A stretch of DNA of 64,000 bases, taken from contig JBCCHB010000007.1 in NCBI GenBank assembly GCA_039028975.1, positions 1 through 64,000 on the forward strand. Reading direction: 5' to 3'. The stretch is from JAHBNG01 sp039028975 (GTDB taxonomy: Bacteria; Chloroflexota; Anaerolineae; Caldilineales; Caldilineaceae). This document shows, piece after piece, positions 43,896 through 52,987 of the stretch. Below the pieces are notes generated by a model. The model saw nothing but the letters and a program-made list of their open reading frames with translations. It was not told the origin of the DNA and did no database searches. Both the position numbers and the translations under genes were made by a program. How positions within the stretch are numbered: position 1 is the stretch's first letter; each line of letters opens with the position of its first letter.

Positions 43896-45582
43896 AACAA
43901 AGATCCAACCATTCATCGAATCGCAGGACATTCTTGGTCTATCTATTGCCATTGTCCGCGGTGGAGAAATCGTCTATGCCAACGGTTTTGGCATGACCAG
44001 TGTAGAGGCAGAAACTGCGCTTCCTGTGACTCAGAATACGATCTTTTCGTTGGGCATCACGAGCCGTACCCTCACCACGGTGATGGTGCTGCGCCTGGTC
44101 GAGCAGGGGCACCTCAATTTAGATCGGCCTATCGTTGAATATCTGCATGGCTATGTGTTCCATAACAACCCTGAATGGGGGCAGCGAATTACGCTGCGTC
44201 ACCTCCTCAGCGAGACGGTTGGCTCTGGCTCTGGCGGCAAAGGCTGGGGACCTAACGATCCCAACGCGCTGGAACGCTGGTGTTGGAACGAATATGCTCA
44301 CTATCAATTTTTGGCCGAGCCAGGAAAAATGCCCAACCATGGCAATCACCCTGCTATGGCGGCATATCTGGCCGAGGTCGTTACTGGAAAACATTTTCCG
44401 CTGCTCATGCAGGAGCTAGTCTTTGAGCCGTTGCAGATGACCCGCTCTACCTATGATCGCGACGTAGCCATGACCTACGCGGTGGCGTTGGATCACGAAA
44501 AAGACAAGAATGGAAATCTGCGCGTCAAGCACCGATATTTGGATAACCCCGTAGGGAACCCTGATTTCTTTGCGCTCTCTTCTGCCCATGATTTAGCCAA
44601 TTTTACGTCAATGCTGCTCAATCAGGGACAGTTCAACGACGAGCAGATTCTGTCCCCTGAGAGTGTCCAAATGATGTCTACTAGCCATGCAAGCTATGGT
44701 GTTTCAACAAGTTCGGATGTGCGCACACGAATGGAAGAAGGCGAAGGGTTTGGCGGCATTGTTGGTCAATACAAAGGTGTTCCCTATTTCGGCCGTCCCG
44801 CGTTCCATGGGCAAATCATCAATTTGGATCTCTTCCCATCCAAAGGTCTCGGCGTGATTCTCTTGACGAACTATGCTGACTCAGACAAGAGGACCGAACT
44901 TCTCTACAGTATATACGATGACCTGCTGGAGACACCTTCGAACTTTCACTACCCAGCACCGTCGCCTACATCAGATGATAGCCATAAAGCCCTGTGGCCC
45001 AAACATGTCGGTAGATACCTAATGGAGTGGGGTGAGGAGGTCAAGATCTGGGTAGAAGATGATCAGCTATTTATAGAGTATGAGGAGACACCCTACCCAC
45101 TCACCGCTATTTCACCTTATGCCTACACATTTATCGATCAAAATCAGTCCCGCCAATCGTTGACCTTTATTCCTATCGAAGACGGACCTACCAATAACCT
45201 GCAAGCTTCCTTTTTTGCCTGCTTCCGTTATGATCCAGAACCTGACTTTACGCCTAACCCAACCGAGTGGCAAAAGTGGCAAGGTACTTACATTAACTAT
45301 CAAGACGCCTATTCCACCGTGGGTTACCATATTTACATGGAAGGGAATAGTCTCTACGTTACCGGACCCGACGACGCAGGCAAATTGCAGATTCCCGAAG
45401 CCGCGGAGGGAACGATTTGCACCCCCGTCGGACCAACAAAGATCATCTATGCATCGGGCATGTTTGACTTCTTCGAAGATGAGTCCGGGCAGAAGTGGCT
45501 ACAAAAAGATATGGGCTTTCGCTACAGACGGATTGCGGACTTCAAAGGAACTGGCTGGAAAATCAACGAGGACATACGATGA
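43879..45582 (+). CDS. Beta-lactamase-fold protein lacking the catalytic serine motif
   Basis: This 567-residue protein has the class C beta-lactamase/penicillin-binding-like fold in its first ~350 residues and a beta-rich C-terminal extension seen in such hydrolases. The expected SxxK at the start of the second helix is ITSR (in TIFSLGITSRTLT, near residue 58), so both Ser and Lys are absent; the YxN position reads HGN (PNHGN). No signal peptide is seen. It is probably a binding or regulatory pseudoenzyme, or a different chemistry. It overlaps both neighbours, so it is translated with them. Confidence 0.82.
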   Translation: MNSLIETKIQPFIESQDILGLSIAIVRGGEIVYANGFGMTSVEAETALPVTQNTIFSLGITSRTLTTVMVLRLVEQGHLNLDRPIVEYLHGYVFHNNPEWGQRITLRHLLSETVGSGSGGKGWGPNDPNALERWCWNEYAHYQFLAEPGKMPNHGNHPAMAAYLAEVVTGKHFPLLMQELVFEPLQMTRSTYDRDVAMTYAVALDHEKDKNGNLRVKHRYLDNPVGNPDFFALSSAHDLANFTSMLLNQGQFNDEQILSPESVQMMSTSHASYGVSTSSDVRTRMEEGEGFGGIVGQYKGVPYFGRPAFHGQIINLDLFPSKGLGVILLTNYADSDKRTELLYSIYDDLLETPSNFHYPAPSPTSDDSHKALWPKHVGRYLMEWGEEVKIWVEDDQLFIEYEETPYPLTAISPYAYTFIDQNQSRQSLTFIPIEDGPTNNLQASFFACFRYDPEPDFTPNPTEWQKWQGTYINYQDAYSTVGYHIYMEGNSLYVTGPDDAGKLQIPEAAEGTICTPVGPTKIIYASGMFDFFEDESGQKWLQKDMGFRYRRIADFKGTGWKINEDIR

Positions 45583-46355
45583 TTTCTATTTCAAGCGAGC
45601 AGGTAACACCCCAACTATATAATCTTTTCAACACCAATGATCCAGCAGCCACACGCTGCTTTAACGTCTTGGCGGGCATGATGCGCGGCGGAAAAATCTT
45701 CACCGATGATCCCGCTAATCCAACTTGGGGCGTCGTCCAGGAATCATATGATGGAACCGTCTTTCTTGGTGGGGTGATCGACCAAGAAACAGCACATCAA
45801 ATTTTTACTACGCTGCGCCGGCAAGGCGATATCATCGTCTTGCTACCAGATGACGATACACGGCTCGATCTGCTGCCGTCGGAGCCACATTACGACGGAC
45901 GCATTCTTGAGTTTTACGACCGACCTGTGGGGCAAGAGCTCGATCACATTCTGAACCAGATCCCGGAGAGACTCAAGCTATGCCGCATGGACCGAGACCT
46001 CGTTATGCGTACCCAATGGGGTCCAGATGATGTCGAGTGGTGGGGTGGGTTAGACGGCTGGGAGCAAAATCAGCTGGGATTTGTACTCATGGAGGGAGAT
46101 AAGATAGTAAGTGAAGCGTCTGTTGGTCCATCTACAACAGGTGTACGCGAGCCGGGTGTCATTACCCACGAAGATCATTGGCGCAATGGCTATGGCACAC
46201 TTGTCTCGGCCCGACTGGTTCAGGAGATCGAGTCCCTAGGCGACACAACTTTCTGGAACTGCACCAAGCAGAACGTTGGCTCAGCTGCTATCGCGCGCAA
46301 CCTAGGATATACATTCGAGAAGGAATTTCGCAATATGCACTGGAAAGCACTATAA
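45579..46355 (+). CDS. GNAT acetyltransferase (PF12746-like)
   Basis: This 258-residue protein matches the longer GNAT_acetyltran family: N-half LAGMMRGGKIFTDDPANPTW and C-terminal acetyl-CoA region VITHEDHWRNGYGTLVSARL near 194. The ATG at 45579 overlaps the preceding stop (ATGA), which fixes the start against a longer out-of-context frame to 45495. The substrate is unknown. After it lie 230 bp without a gene, containing a CATGAAGCACATGAAGG-type interspersed sequence. Confidence 0.82.
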   Translation: MISISSEQVTPQLYNLFNTNDPAATRCFNVLAGMMRGGKIFTDDPANPTWGVVQESYDGTVFLGGVIDQETAHQIFTTLRRQGDIIVLLPDDDTRLDLLPSEPHYDGRILEFYDRPVGQELDHILNQIPERLKLCRMDRDLVMRTQWGPDDVEWWGGLDGWEQNQLGFVLMEGDKIVSEASVGPSTTGVREPGVITHEDHWRNGYGTLVSARLVQEIESLGDTTFWNCTKQNVGSAAIARNLGYTFEKEFRNMHWKAL

Positions 46356-46587
46356 AACGTTCTTTTGGTGTCCAAAAGCAAAAACAAATCAACCATGAAG
46401 CACATGAAGGATACCAAGGTTTTCCTGCTGGGCGTTTGGTGTATCAGGAGGTACTTGGAACAACTCCTAATCCTCAAGATGAAGAGAAAAACATCCAGCA
46501 ATGCTATGCACCTTGAGCATCACGAACAGTGAAATAAAAAATTCATAGTCTCCAATGCCTTCATGGTGTTAATGGAGTTGACCTACG

Positions 46588-47073
46588 ATGAAACTATATT
46601 TTCGCTCATTTAGAACGGACGATATTGAGGCCATAGTCAAGCTATCGCTGCTGGCTTGGGAGCCAGTCTTTGTCTCGTTTGAGCAAGTGTTGGGCAAAGC
46701 AATCTATAGCCATATCTTCCCGGATTGGAAGAGCACTCAGGAAGAAGTTGTGCGAAAGTACTGCACTAAAGAGGGGGCCATTGTTCTGGTGGCGGAATCA
46801 GATGCACAAGTTGCGGGCTTTTTGAGCTATGAGCTAAATCAGGAAGAAAAAACTGGCGAGACAACGCTTCTAGCTGTGCATCCGGATTTTCAAAATCGGG
46901 GCATCGGCACCAAGCTGAATAACCAGGCCCTCCAGGAGATGGCTGAGCACGGCATGAAGCTCGCCGTTGTTGGCACGGGTGGCGATCCAGGCCACTCGCC
47001 AGCCAGGGCCTGTTATGAGAAGTCTGGGTACAGGCCATTACCCAACATACGCTATTATAAACATTTAGGATAA
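46588..47073 (+). CDS. Single-domain GNAT acetyltransferase
   Basis: This 161-residue protein is a complete compact GNAT: LLAVHPDFQNRGIGTKLNNQ near residue 92 forms the acetyl-CoA loop and ARACYEKSGYRPL near 141 the last helix. It resembles ribosomal-protein or drug acetyltransferases of the RimI type. A strong palindrome follows before the KamB-like gene. Confidence 0.88.
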   Translation: MKLYFRSFRTDDIEAIVKLSLLAWEPVFVSFEQVLGKAIYSHIFPDWKSTQEEVVRKYCTKEGAIVLVAESDAQVAGFLSYELNQEEKTGETTLLAVHPDFQNRGIGTKLNNQALQEMAEHGMKLAVVGTGGDPGHSPARACYEKSGYRPLPNIRYYKHLG

Positions 47074-47107
47074 ATCATAAGTAAATTGCAACGGGTGGAG
47101 GTCGCAT

Positions 47108-47147
47108 CCTCAGATGCGGCATTGGCGGACGCAATCCGCATCTGAGG
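47108..47147 (+). promoter_or_regulatory. 12-bp perfect hairpin upstream of the KamB-like gene
   Basis: CCTCAGATGCGG (47108-47119) and CCGCATCTGAGG (47136-47147) pair perfectly around a 16-nt loop; outer GGAGG and CCTCC may extend it. It is 55 nt upstream of the methyltransferase start. No U-tract follows. It could be a 3' end structure of the GNAT transcript or a leader element. Confidence 0.5.
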
Positions 47148-47202
47148 ACTCTCTCCCCTCCGCGATCTACACATTACCAGCGAACTCTCAGGGAGTAAAA
47201 AC

Positions 47203-47979
47203 ATGTTAAAAATGATCCGTGGTCCTAGCTATTAAACCCTAGATCCAGCAGCCTTCCAGCAATTGGTTGCACCTTACAACAGGCAGGTTGTGATCGATAT
47301 AGGAACAGGTGATGGTCGCTTTGTCTGCCGAAGTGCCCGTCAGCAACCAGAAACCTTCTTTATTGGGGTCGACGCGAACGCCAGTGCTTTGGCTAAAGTT
47401 TCGGAGAAGATTCATCGTAAGCCAGCCAAAGGTGGATTGCCTAACGCACTCTTTTTGCAGGCTGCGGTGGAGTCGTTGCCAGTTGAGCTAACCGGCATAG
47501 CCAGTACCGTGCAGGTACAGTTCCCTTGGGGGAGCCTACTGCGCGGTGTAATCAATGGAGATACCACAGTATTGAGTAATTTACGCCGCATCTGTATGCC
47601 GGATGCCAAGCTAACCATCATCACTGGGCTGGATCCAAAGCGAGACCGAAATGAGATCGAACGGTTGGCAATCCAGCCGCCCACGCTGGCGTATCTCCAG
47701 AATAAGTTGCTACCCAAATATGAAGCGGCGGGCTTTTCGTCTGTAGAGATTGGACCACTTGCACCTGCCGTTTGGCCGCAATTGGCATCATCCTGGGCCA
47801 AACGGCTGCGCAATAATCCTGACCGTTCACTGCTTGCCCTGAACTTTCGAGCGGCAAGCCTAATCGAAAGCGAGTTGAACGATCCAAATCCAGAGCTCTC
47901 TGGGCATCTGATTGACGATCGGCATCAACATACAGGCGAGCTGTGGGCGCAGGTTATGCAGAAAGAAATGACAAAATGA
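47203..47979 (+). pseudogene. KamB-like 16S rRNA (A1408) methyltransferase with early stop codon
   Basis: The frame begins at ATG 47203 after GGGAG, reads MLKMIRGPSY, hits TAA at 47233-47235, then continues in frame with TLDPAAFQQLVAPYN. The rest is an intact KamB/NpmA-type enzyme: VVIDIGTGDGRFV (SAM motif), FFIGVDANAS, KPAKGGLPNALF and VQFPWGSLLRGV, hallmarks of methyltransferases acting at A1408 that give aminoglycoside resistance. A restart at TTG 47263 would omit ~20 N-terminal residues. The stop overlaps the next gene's ATG. Confidence 0.8.
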
Positions 47980-48580
47980 TTCTAATTCAGGGAAATCAGA
48001 TCAACCTACGCGATTGGCGCTTGGACGATCTGCCAGACTACGCCCATTGGCAGCATCCAGAGCATGCTTGGCATCAACTGGATGGCCCTACTACGACAGA
48101 CCCGAACCAGAAGATATACCGCCTATGATCGAAAAGATTCGGGGCATCATTGAAGAAGCCAAATGGCCGACGCCAAGAAAACGCCTCGTCATTGCCGAAC
48201 AGGTGAATGAGCAACTGATCGGGACAGTTTCGTGGTATTGGATCGGTCAAGAAACCGATTGGCTTGCTCAAGGTATCGTGATCTTTGACGAGAGCCATTG
48301 GCAACGCTGTATTGGCTACGAGGCCTTCGGCTTATGGAGTCAATACCTCTTTGACAACATGCCCCAAATCGTTCGGCTGGATCTGCGCACTTGGTCGGGC
48401 AACCATGGCATGCAGGGATTGGCCCGCAAGCTTGGCTATCAAGAGGAGGCGCGGTTCCGTAATGCGCGCCTGGTTGATGGTGAGTATTATGATGGATTGG
48501 GCTTTGGCATTCTACGAGAGGAATGGGAATCTCGCTATCCACAAGGGTTCGCTTACCATCTATTCGGTTCCTTGTCATGA
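47976..48580 (+). pseudogene. RimJ/RimL-like GNAT broken by a -1 frameshift
   Basis: The N-terminal part reads from ATG 47976 (MILIQGNQINLRDWRLDDLP) to HQLDGP near 48087, then runs out of frame to a stop at 48128. The rest of the domain continues in the -1 frame (YYDRPEPEDIPPMIEKIR through the end at 48580), including LARKLGYQEEARFRNARLVD. One base is missing around GGCCCTA (48084-48090). The start overlaps the KamB-like stop (ATGA). Confidence 0.8.
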
Positions 48581-48699
48581 AATTTGTGTTTTCGCGTCAA
48601 GAAAAATTCATTTTTCAGAATAAAATAAACAAACGAACTTTCTCTGTAAATCTCTATGAAACCTCTTTGGCTCTAGCTTGGCTAGGTTAGGGAATAAAA

Positions 48700-49134
48700 A
48701 TGAACGAATACTATGATGTTGTTGACTCACTCAAGTTCAAAGAAAAACGCTTTGAGGCAGGTGTCATTTTAGCAGGTGGTGTTGGTGCAACGGAAACCCG
48801 CGGCATACCCATTCCGCCAGAAAAATTAGAGGCCCTGATCTGGGGCCTCAAGCATCCAAGTTCGCCCGTTCGCTGGGGTGTGCTCGAAATTTTGGACAAC
48901 CATCCAGGCGATGAAGCCGTAACCTACATTGTCGAAGCTCTGGACGATCCAGTGCCGCGGGTTCGCTGGCACGCGGTCCACGCGCTGACGTGCGAGCTCT
49001 GTAAAGACGCGTGTAAAGACGGTCACTCCAATCTGACGTCCGATATTGAAACACGAATGAGGAATATTGTGGCCAACGATCCCAGCCCCAAAGTACGGGG
49101 AGCGGCCAAATATGCACTAGGAATTAACTCATGA
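48700..49134 (+). CDS. HEAT-repeat protein
   Basis: This 144-residue helical protein has about three HEAT-like repeats (SSPVRWGVLEILDNHPGDEA, DDPVPRVRWHAVHALTCELC, DPSPKVRGAAKYALG). Such short HEAT proteins serve as protein-binding scaffolds and are found near tailoring enzymes. Its leader (48666-48691) is similar to the leader of the next gene. Confidence 0.75.
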   Translation: MNEYYDVVDSLKFKEKRFEAGVILAGGVGATETRGIPIPPEKLEALIWGLKHPSSPVRWGVLEILDNHPGDEAVTYIVEALDDPVPRVRWHAVHALTCELCKDACKDGHSNLTSDIETRMRNIVANDPSPKVRGAAKYALGINS

Positions 49135-49211
49135 CCAAATTTTTATCTGTGTTTATCCTGGCTTGTCCACGACCCTTTTTAGCTCTGGCTCGTCCAGGTT
49201 AGGATTACAAT

Positions 49212-50252
49212 ATGGATGCTACCAGCAAACGACTACATATTCGTGATCTAGCCGAAGAAGATTGGCCAGCACTGCACATGTTACGTACAGATCCAGATGT
49301 CTATCGCTACAACCACTTTGGCCCAGAAAATGTAGAAGCGACACGCACTTGGATTCGTGAAACGATGGTACACAACAACTTGACGCCGCGTCGTTCCCAC
49401 AACTGCACCATCGTATTGAGAGCGAAAAAAGAGGTCATCGGCTGGATCGGCTTTGGATTGCCCGGCCCAGAAGAGGCAGACCACAGCGACCTGACGTTTG
49501 GCTATGCGTTGTTGCCTGCCTTTTGGAATCGGGGCTATATGACTGAAGCAGTACAGGCGATGATCAACTTTGCCTTTACCAACGTCGATTCCTCGGCCCC
49601 TGTCAACAGCATCTCTGCCACTTGTGATGTGCGCAATATCGGCTCGATGCGGGTGATGGAAAAGGCAGGTCTATGCCAAGTGGACCGTTTTGTCGAACTC
49701 GATGACGAGACAGGTGAAACAGCCGACTATTTTCGTTACCGGATTCTACACGGTGAGTGGGCAAACGCTACCCATAAACCCGCAGAGTCATCTGATTTTG
49801 TGGTTCAGGGTCCTTTTCATGGACAGGGTGGCACATGCGAACCGGTTCTGCGCGATCTGCCTAACTGGTTTGGCATTGAGGAAGCAACCAAACATTACAT
49901 CCAAGAGATTGATACGCTGCCGACTTTCCTCGCTTGCCAGGGCGACGAGGTTGTCGGATTCCTGAGTTTGAAGAGCCACAACAGCCATTCCGCCGAGGTC
50001 TACGTGATGGGCATCAAGAAAGATCGGCACCGACGGGGCATTGGTAAAAAGCTACTGCACGAAGCAGAGGCACACCTGCAAGCCCAAGAAGTTGAGTACC
50101 TGCAGGCGAAGACACTAAGCAATTCACATCCAGATGAAGGCTATGCCAAAACGAGAGCATTTTATCAAGCAGTTGGATTTCGCCCACTAGAAGAGTTGCC
50201 AACACTCTGGGGAGAAGAGAACCCCTGCCTTCTCATGATAAAACGGCTTTGA
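49212..50252 (+). CDS. Fusion of two GNAT acetyltransferases
   Basis: A 346-residue protein. Residues 1-175 form a RimJ/RimL-like GNAT (LHIRDLAEEDWPALHMLR; ALLPAFWNRGYMTEAVQAMI; MEKAGLCQVDRFVE). Residues ~195-346 form a second, unrelated GNAT (VYVMGIKKDRHRRGIGKKLL; KTRAFYQAVGFRPLEEL). Both acetyl-CoA loops look intact, unlike the family D proteins with one degenerate half. It may modify two sites or substrates. Confidence 0.88.
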   Translation: MDATSKRLHIRDLAEEDWPALHMLRTDPDVYRYNHFGPENVEATRTWIRETMVHNNLTPRRSHNCTIVLRAKKEVIGWIGFGLPGPEEADHSDLTFGYALLPAFWNRGYMTEAVQAMINFAFTNVDSSAPVNSISATCDVRNIGSMRVMEKAGLCQVDRFVELDDETGETADYFRYRILHGEWANATHKPAESSDFVVQGPFHGQGGTCEPVLRDLPNWFGIEEATKHYIQEIDTLPTFLACQGDEVVGFLSLKSHNSHSAEVYVMGIKKDRHRRGIGKKLLHEAEAHLQAQEVEYLQAKTLSNSHPDEGYAKTRAFYQAVGFRPLEELPTLWGEENPCLLMIKRL

Positions 50253-50337
50253 AATAGCAATAGTAGCGCATGCTGTTAGCTTGTCCGGCACAGGTTGACC
50301 GCATGCACTATGTCACTAAAAAGTAGGATTTATTTTT

Positions 50338-51339
50338 ATGAACATACGAGAATTTAACGAAGCAACCGATCACGACTATGAAGCTGGCGTTGCCATCTGG
50401 AACGCCAACTGGCCTGACTATTTGGAAACCGTAGAAGAGTGGAAAGCATGGCATGAAACCCGTGACAAATCCCTCTATTATGAACGGTTCGTCGGTGAAA
50501 TCGATGGTCAGGTCGTCTGTTACGGAGATTGGGGCGAGTCTGGCTGGACCCTGTTCCCTGGCAAATACAACTGGGACTTCTATCTCCACCCAGACTATGA
50601 CACTGCCTCCATCACAGACCAGATATACGATGGGCTGCTGGAAATGATTATGGCCAAGGAGCCGACAAAGATTACCTCCGGCACCCGCTCGGACAAGCCC
50701 AAGCGTATTTCCTTTTTGGAAGAAAAGGGGTACAAACTGGCCCAAACCGAACCAACATCATTGCTTGATGTAACCGCCTTCGATCGATCTGCCTACCAAA
50801 AATCCATTGATAAAGCGGCGGCCGCTGGCATCGAGATCTACTCCTGTGCCCAACTCAAAGAGATCGACCCCAAATGGAAGCACAAGCTCTGGGAACTACG
50901 CTGGGAGATTCATCAAGATGTCCCGTCTACCGACCCACCCAAGCCGACGCCCTTCGAGGTCTATGCCAAGCGGCTAGACGATCCGGTTGCCGTTAACTTG
51001 CCGTCGCGCTTCGTCGCGGTCGATACGACCACAGCAACCAATGGCGATAATGGTGAAGGCGATATTGGTCAGTACGTGGCGCTCTCCAACTTGGACTACA
51101 ACCGGGTCAATAAAGCCAAGGGGCATACTGGTTTGACTGGTGTTGCCCGCGCCCACCGTCGTAAGGGGATCGCCACTGCCATCAAGGTCCACGCAATCAG
51201 TCAGGCTAAGGCCGATGGAATTGAAATCATCGACACAGACAATGATGAAAACAACCCGATGCTGGCTCTTAACGTGCTTTTGGGGTTCAGGCCAGGTCCT
51301 GCTTGGCTGGCTTATGAGCTGTTCATCAAGGAAGCCTAA
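50338..51339 (+). CDS. Two-domain GNAT acetyltransferase (family D)
   Basis: This 333-residue fourth copy of family D has TGVARAHRRKGIATAIKVHA near residue 265 and DTDNDENNPMLALNVLLGFR near 300. The N-half opens MNIREFNEATDHDYEAGVAI. It lies 3 bp from the next GNAT. A GCATGC inverted repeat precedes it. Confidence 0.87.
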   Translation: MNIREFNEATDHDYEAGVAIWNANWPDYLETVEEWKAWHETRDKSLYYERFVGEIDGQVVCYGDWGESGWTLFPGKYNWDFYLHPDYDTASITDQIYDGLLEMIMAKEPTKITSGTRSDKPKRISFLEEKGYKLAQTEPTSLLDVTAFDRSAYQKSIDKAAAAGIEIYSCAQLKEIDPKWKHKLWELRWEIHQDVPSTDPPKPTPFEVYAKRLDDPVAVNLPSRFVAVDTTTATNGDNGEGDIGQYVALSNLDYNRVNKAKGHTGLTGVARAHRRKGIATAIKVHAISQAKADGIEIIDTDNDENNPMLALNVLLGFRPGPAWLAYELFIKEA

Positions 51340-51342
51340 ATT

Positions 51343-52281
51343 ATGAAAATCACAGATCATTCATTCACCAATGATGATGCTGAATACAATCTGATCAAAG
51401 AATTGTTGCTTGAAATTGAAGGCCGCCCTGAGGTTGACAATAACTGGGATCCTGGCCGCATGGACTATTGGCGTTACAATGTCCAATCCCAAAAGGCGGT
51501 AGATTTCTTTAAGGCCAACGCCCGCTACTGGAAAGTAGAATCTGACCAAACTGAACCAGATGAAAATAATGCTGGCCAGGTTGTGGGTTTATTCATCACG
51601 GAATATGGCAAAGATGATTTCTTCATTGTGGTGCATCCCAGTTACTGGGAACTGTTCTCTGAGATATTGAATTGGGGCCGTACCGTCTGGGCACGCGGAA
51701 AGACCAAGATTACCACCGATGTCTATACCTTTGGCCAACAAAAGATCGATCGATTGACGGCTGCTGGCTTTTATGAGGATGGTCATGTGGAAAATGTCAG
51801 AATGTACCCCTTGGCGAACTATGATTTTGGCTATGCGCTAGAGTCAGGCTTCAAGCTAATGAGTTTTTCAGAGTACGGGAATTACGAGAGCAAGGTCAAC
51901 CTGATGCGTAATGCCTTTGAAAATCCTAATCTATCAGAGGCTCGATACCGTGCGCTTCAGAGTACCCCAAGCTATCTGGCGGAACTGGATCTGGTCATTG
52001 TGAATCCCGAAGGCGAGAGCGTTGCATACTGCACGGGATGGGTGCAAGAGAATGATACTACCTTTGGCTACATTGAGCCGATGGGAACCCATTCAGAATA
52101 TAGACAAAGGAGTTTTGGAAAAGCCCTCGCCAAAGAGTGCTTCAAACGGCTCGCCAATCTAGGCGTCGAAACGGCGTGGATTGCCTCCAACGCAGAACCC
52201 GATATCTCCAATTTTCTGTATGATTCGTTAAACCCAGAAAGCGTAAAGCGGTCGTATCGATATGCTCTAAATCTTGAATGA
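51343..52281 (+). CDS. Two-domain GNAT acetyltransferase (second type)
   Basis: This 312-residue protein has a GNAT C-half with YIEPMGTHSEYRQRSFGKAL near residue 244 and a divergent N-half (MKITDHSFTNDDAEYNLIKE). It resembles the broken gene at 41971 in layout more than family D. It starts 3 bp after the previous gene, so co-translation is likely. Confidence 0.82.
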   Translation: MKITDHSFTNDDAEYNLIKELLLEIEGRPEVDNNWDPGRMDYWRYNVQSQKAVDFFKANARYWKVESDQTEPDENNAGQVVGLFITEYGKDDFFIVVHPSYWELFSEILNWGRTVWARGKTKITTDVYTFGQQKIDRLTAAGFYEDGHVENVRMYPLANYDFGYALESGFKLMSFSEYGNYESKVNLMRNAFENPNLSEARYRALQSTPSYLAELDLVIVNPEGESVAYCTGWVQENDTTFGYIEPMGTHSEYRQRSFGKALAKECFKRLANLGVETAWIASNAEPDISNFLYDSLNPESVKRSYRYALNLE

Positions 52282-52399
52282 TTGACTTGATTGCAGCCTT
52301 TAAGAACCAACCCAAAAAGCGGTTCTGAGTCTTGTCATGCATTAAGCAATGACGAGAGCATCCCAGAACTTTTCGGATAGATACGAAGAAAGACTCCTG

Positions 52400-52987
52400 A
52401 TGACTGACATAACATTAGATTATTCAAATTACTTCTGGCAGACCGATAAGATACGGCTACGCGCTTTGACTACTGCCGATGCGGACCATCGATTCGCCCA
52501 TTCGCTCGACAGTATCTCCAGAGAGGAATTCAATATTGGGATAGAACTGCCAACCAATATCGAACAGCAGACAGCATGGCTTGAGAAATATGGTGGATGC
52601 AGAGAGGTCAACAATATGATCGCATTTGCTATTGAGACTCATACACAAGAATATGTAGGCATGGCCACGATCCATGGCATGGATGAACGCCATGGGAAAT
52701 TTGGCTTTAGCATGATCGTAGACCGTCCTCATCGGAGACGAGGATATGGGATAGATGCCGTTCGGCTCATTCTAAAATACGGATTTATGGAAAGACGATT
52801 TCGCAAGTGCAACTCTGCCTGCGCAAGCTATAACACGGCTTCGGCCCAGTTGCATCAAAGACTGGGCTTCGTTCAGGAGGGAAGATTGAGAAAAGAATCG
52901 TTTTACAATGGTGAGTACCACGATGAACTAATTTTTGGCCTGCTTTTGGACGAGTATAATGTCGCACACCAAAATAATGTCACATGA
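52400..52987 (+). CDS. RimJ/RimL-type GNAT acetyltransferase
   Basis: This 195-residue protein opens after the ATG at 52400 with TDKIRLRALTTADADHRF. The acetyl-CoA region is DRPHRRRGYGIDAVRLILKY near residue 115 and NTASAQLHQRLGFVQEGRLR near 150, typical of the group. An upstream in-frame start at 52349 lacks a ribosome site. The gene overlaps the DUF5946 frame by 11 bp. Confidence 0.87.
   Translation: MTDITLDYSNYFWQTDKIRLRALTTADADHRFAHSLDSISREEFNIGIELPTNIEQQTAWLEKYGGCREVNNMIAFAIETHTQEYVGMATIHGMDERHGKFGFSMIVDRPHRRRGYGIDAVRLILKYGFMERRFRKCNSACASYNTASAQLHQRLGFVQEGRLRKESFYNGEYHDELIFGLLLDEYNVAHQNNVT

Noticed and set aside
46380..46500. Possible short gene after the 45579 GNAT (NHEAHEGYQG-like translation)
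   Set aside because: The DNA resembles a common interspersed CATGAAGCACATGAAGG-type sequence; no start or ribosome site supports translation.
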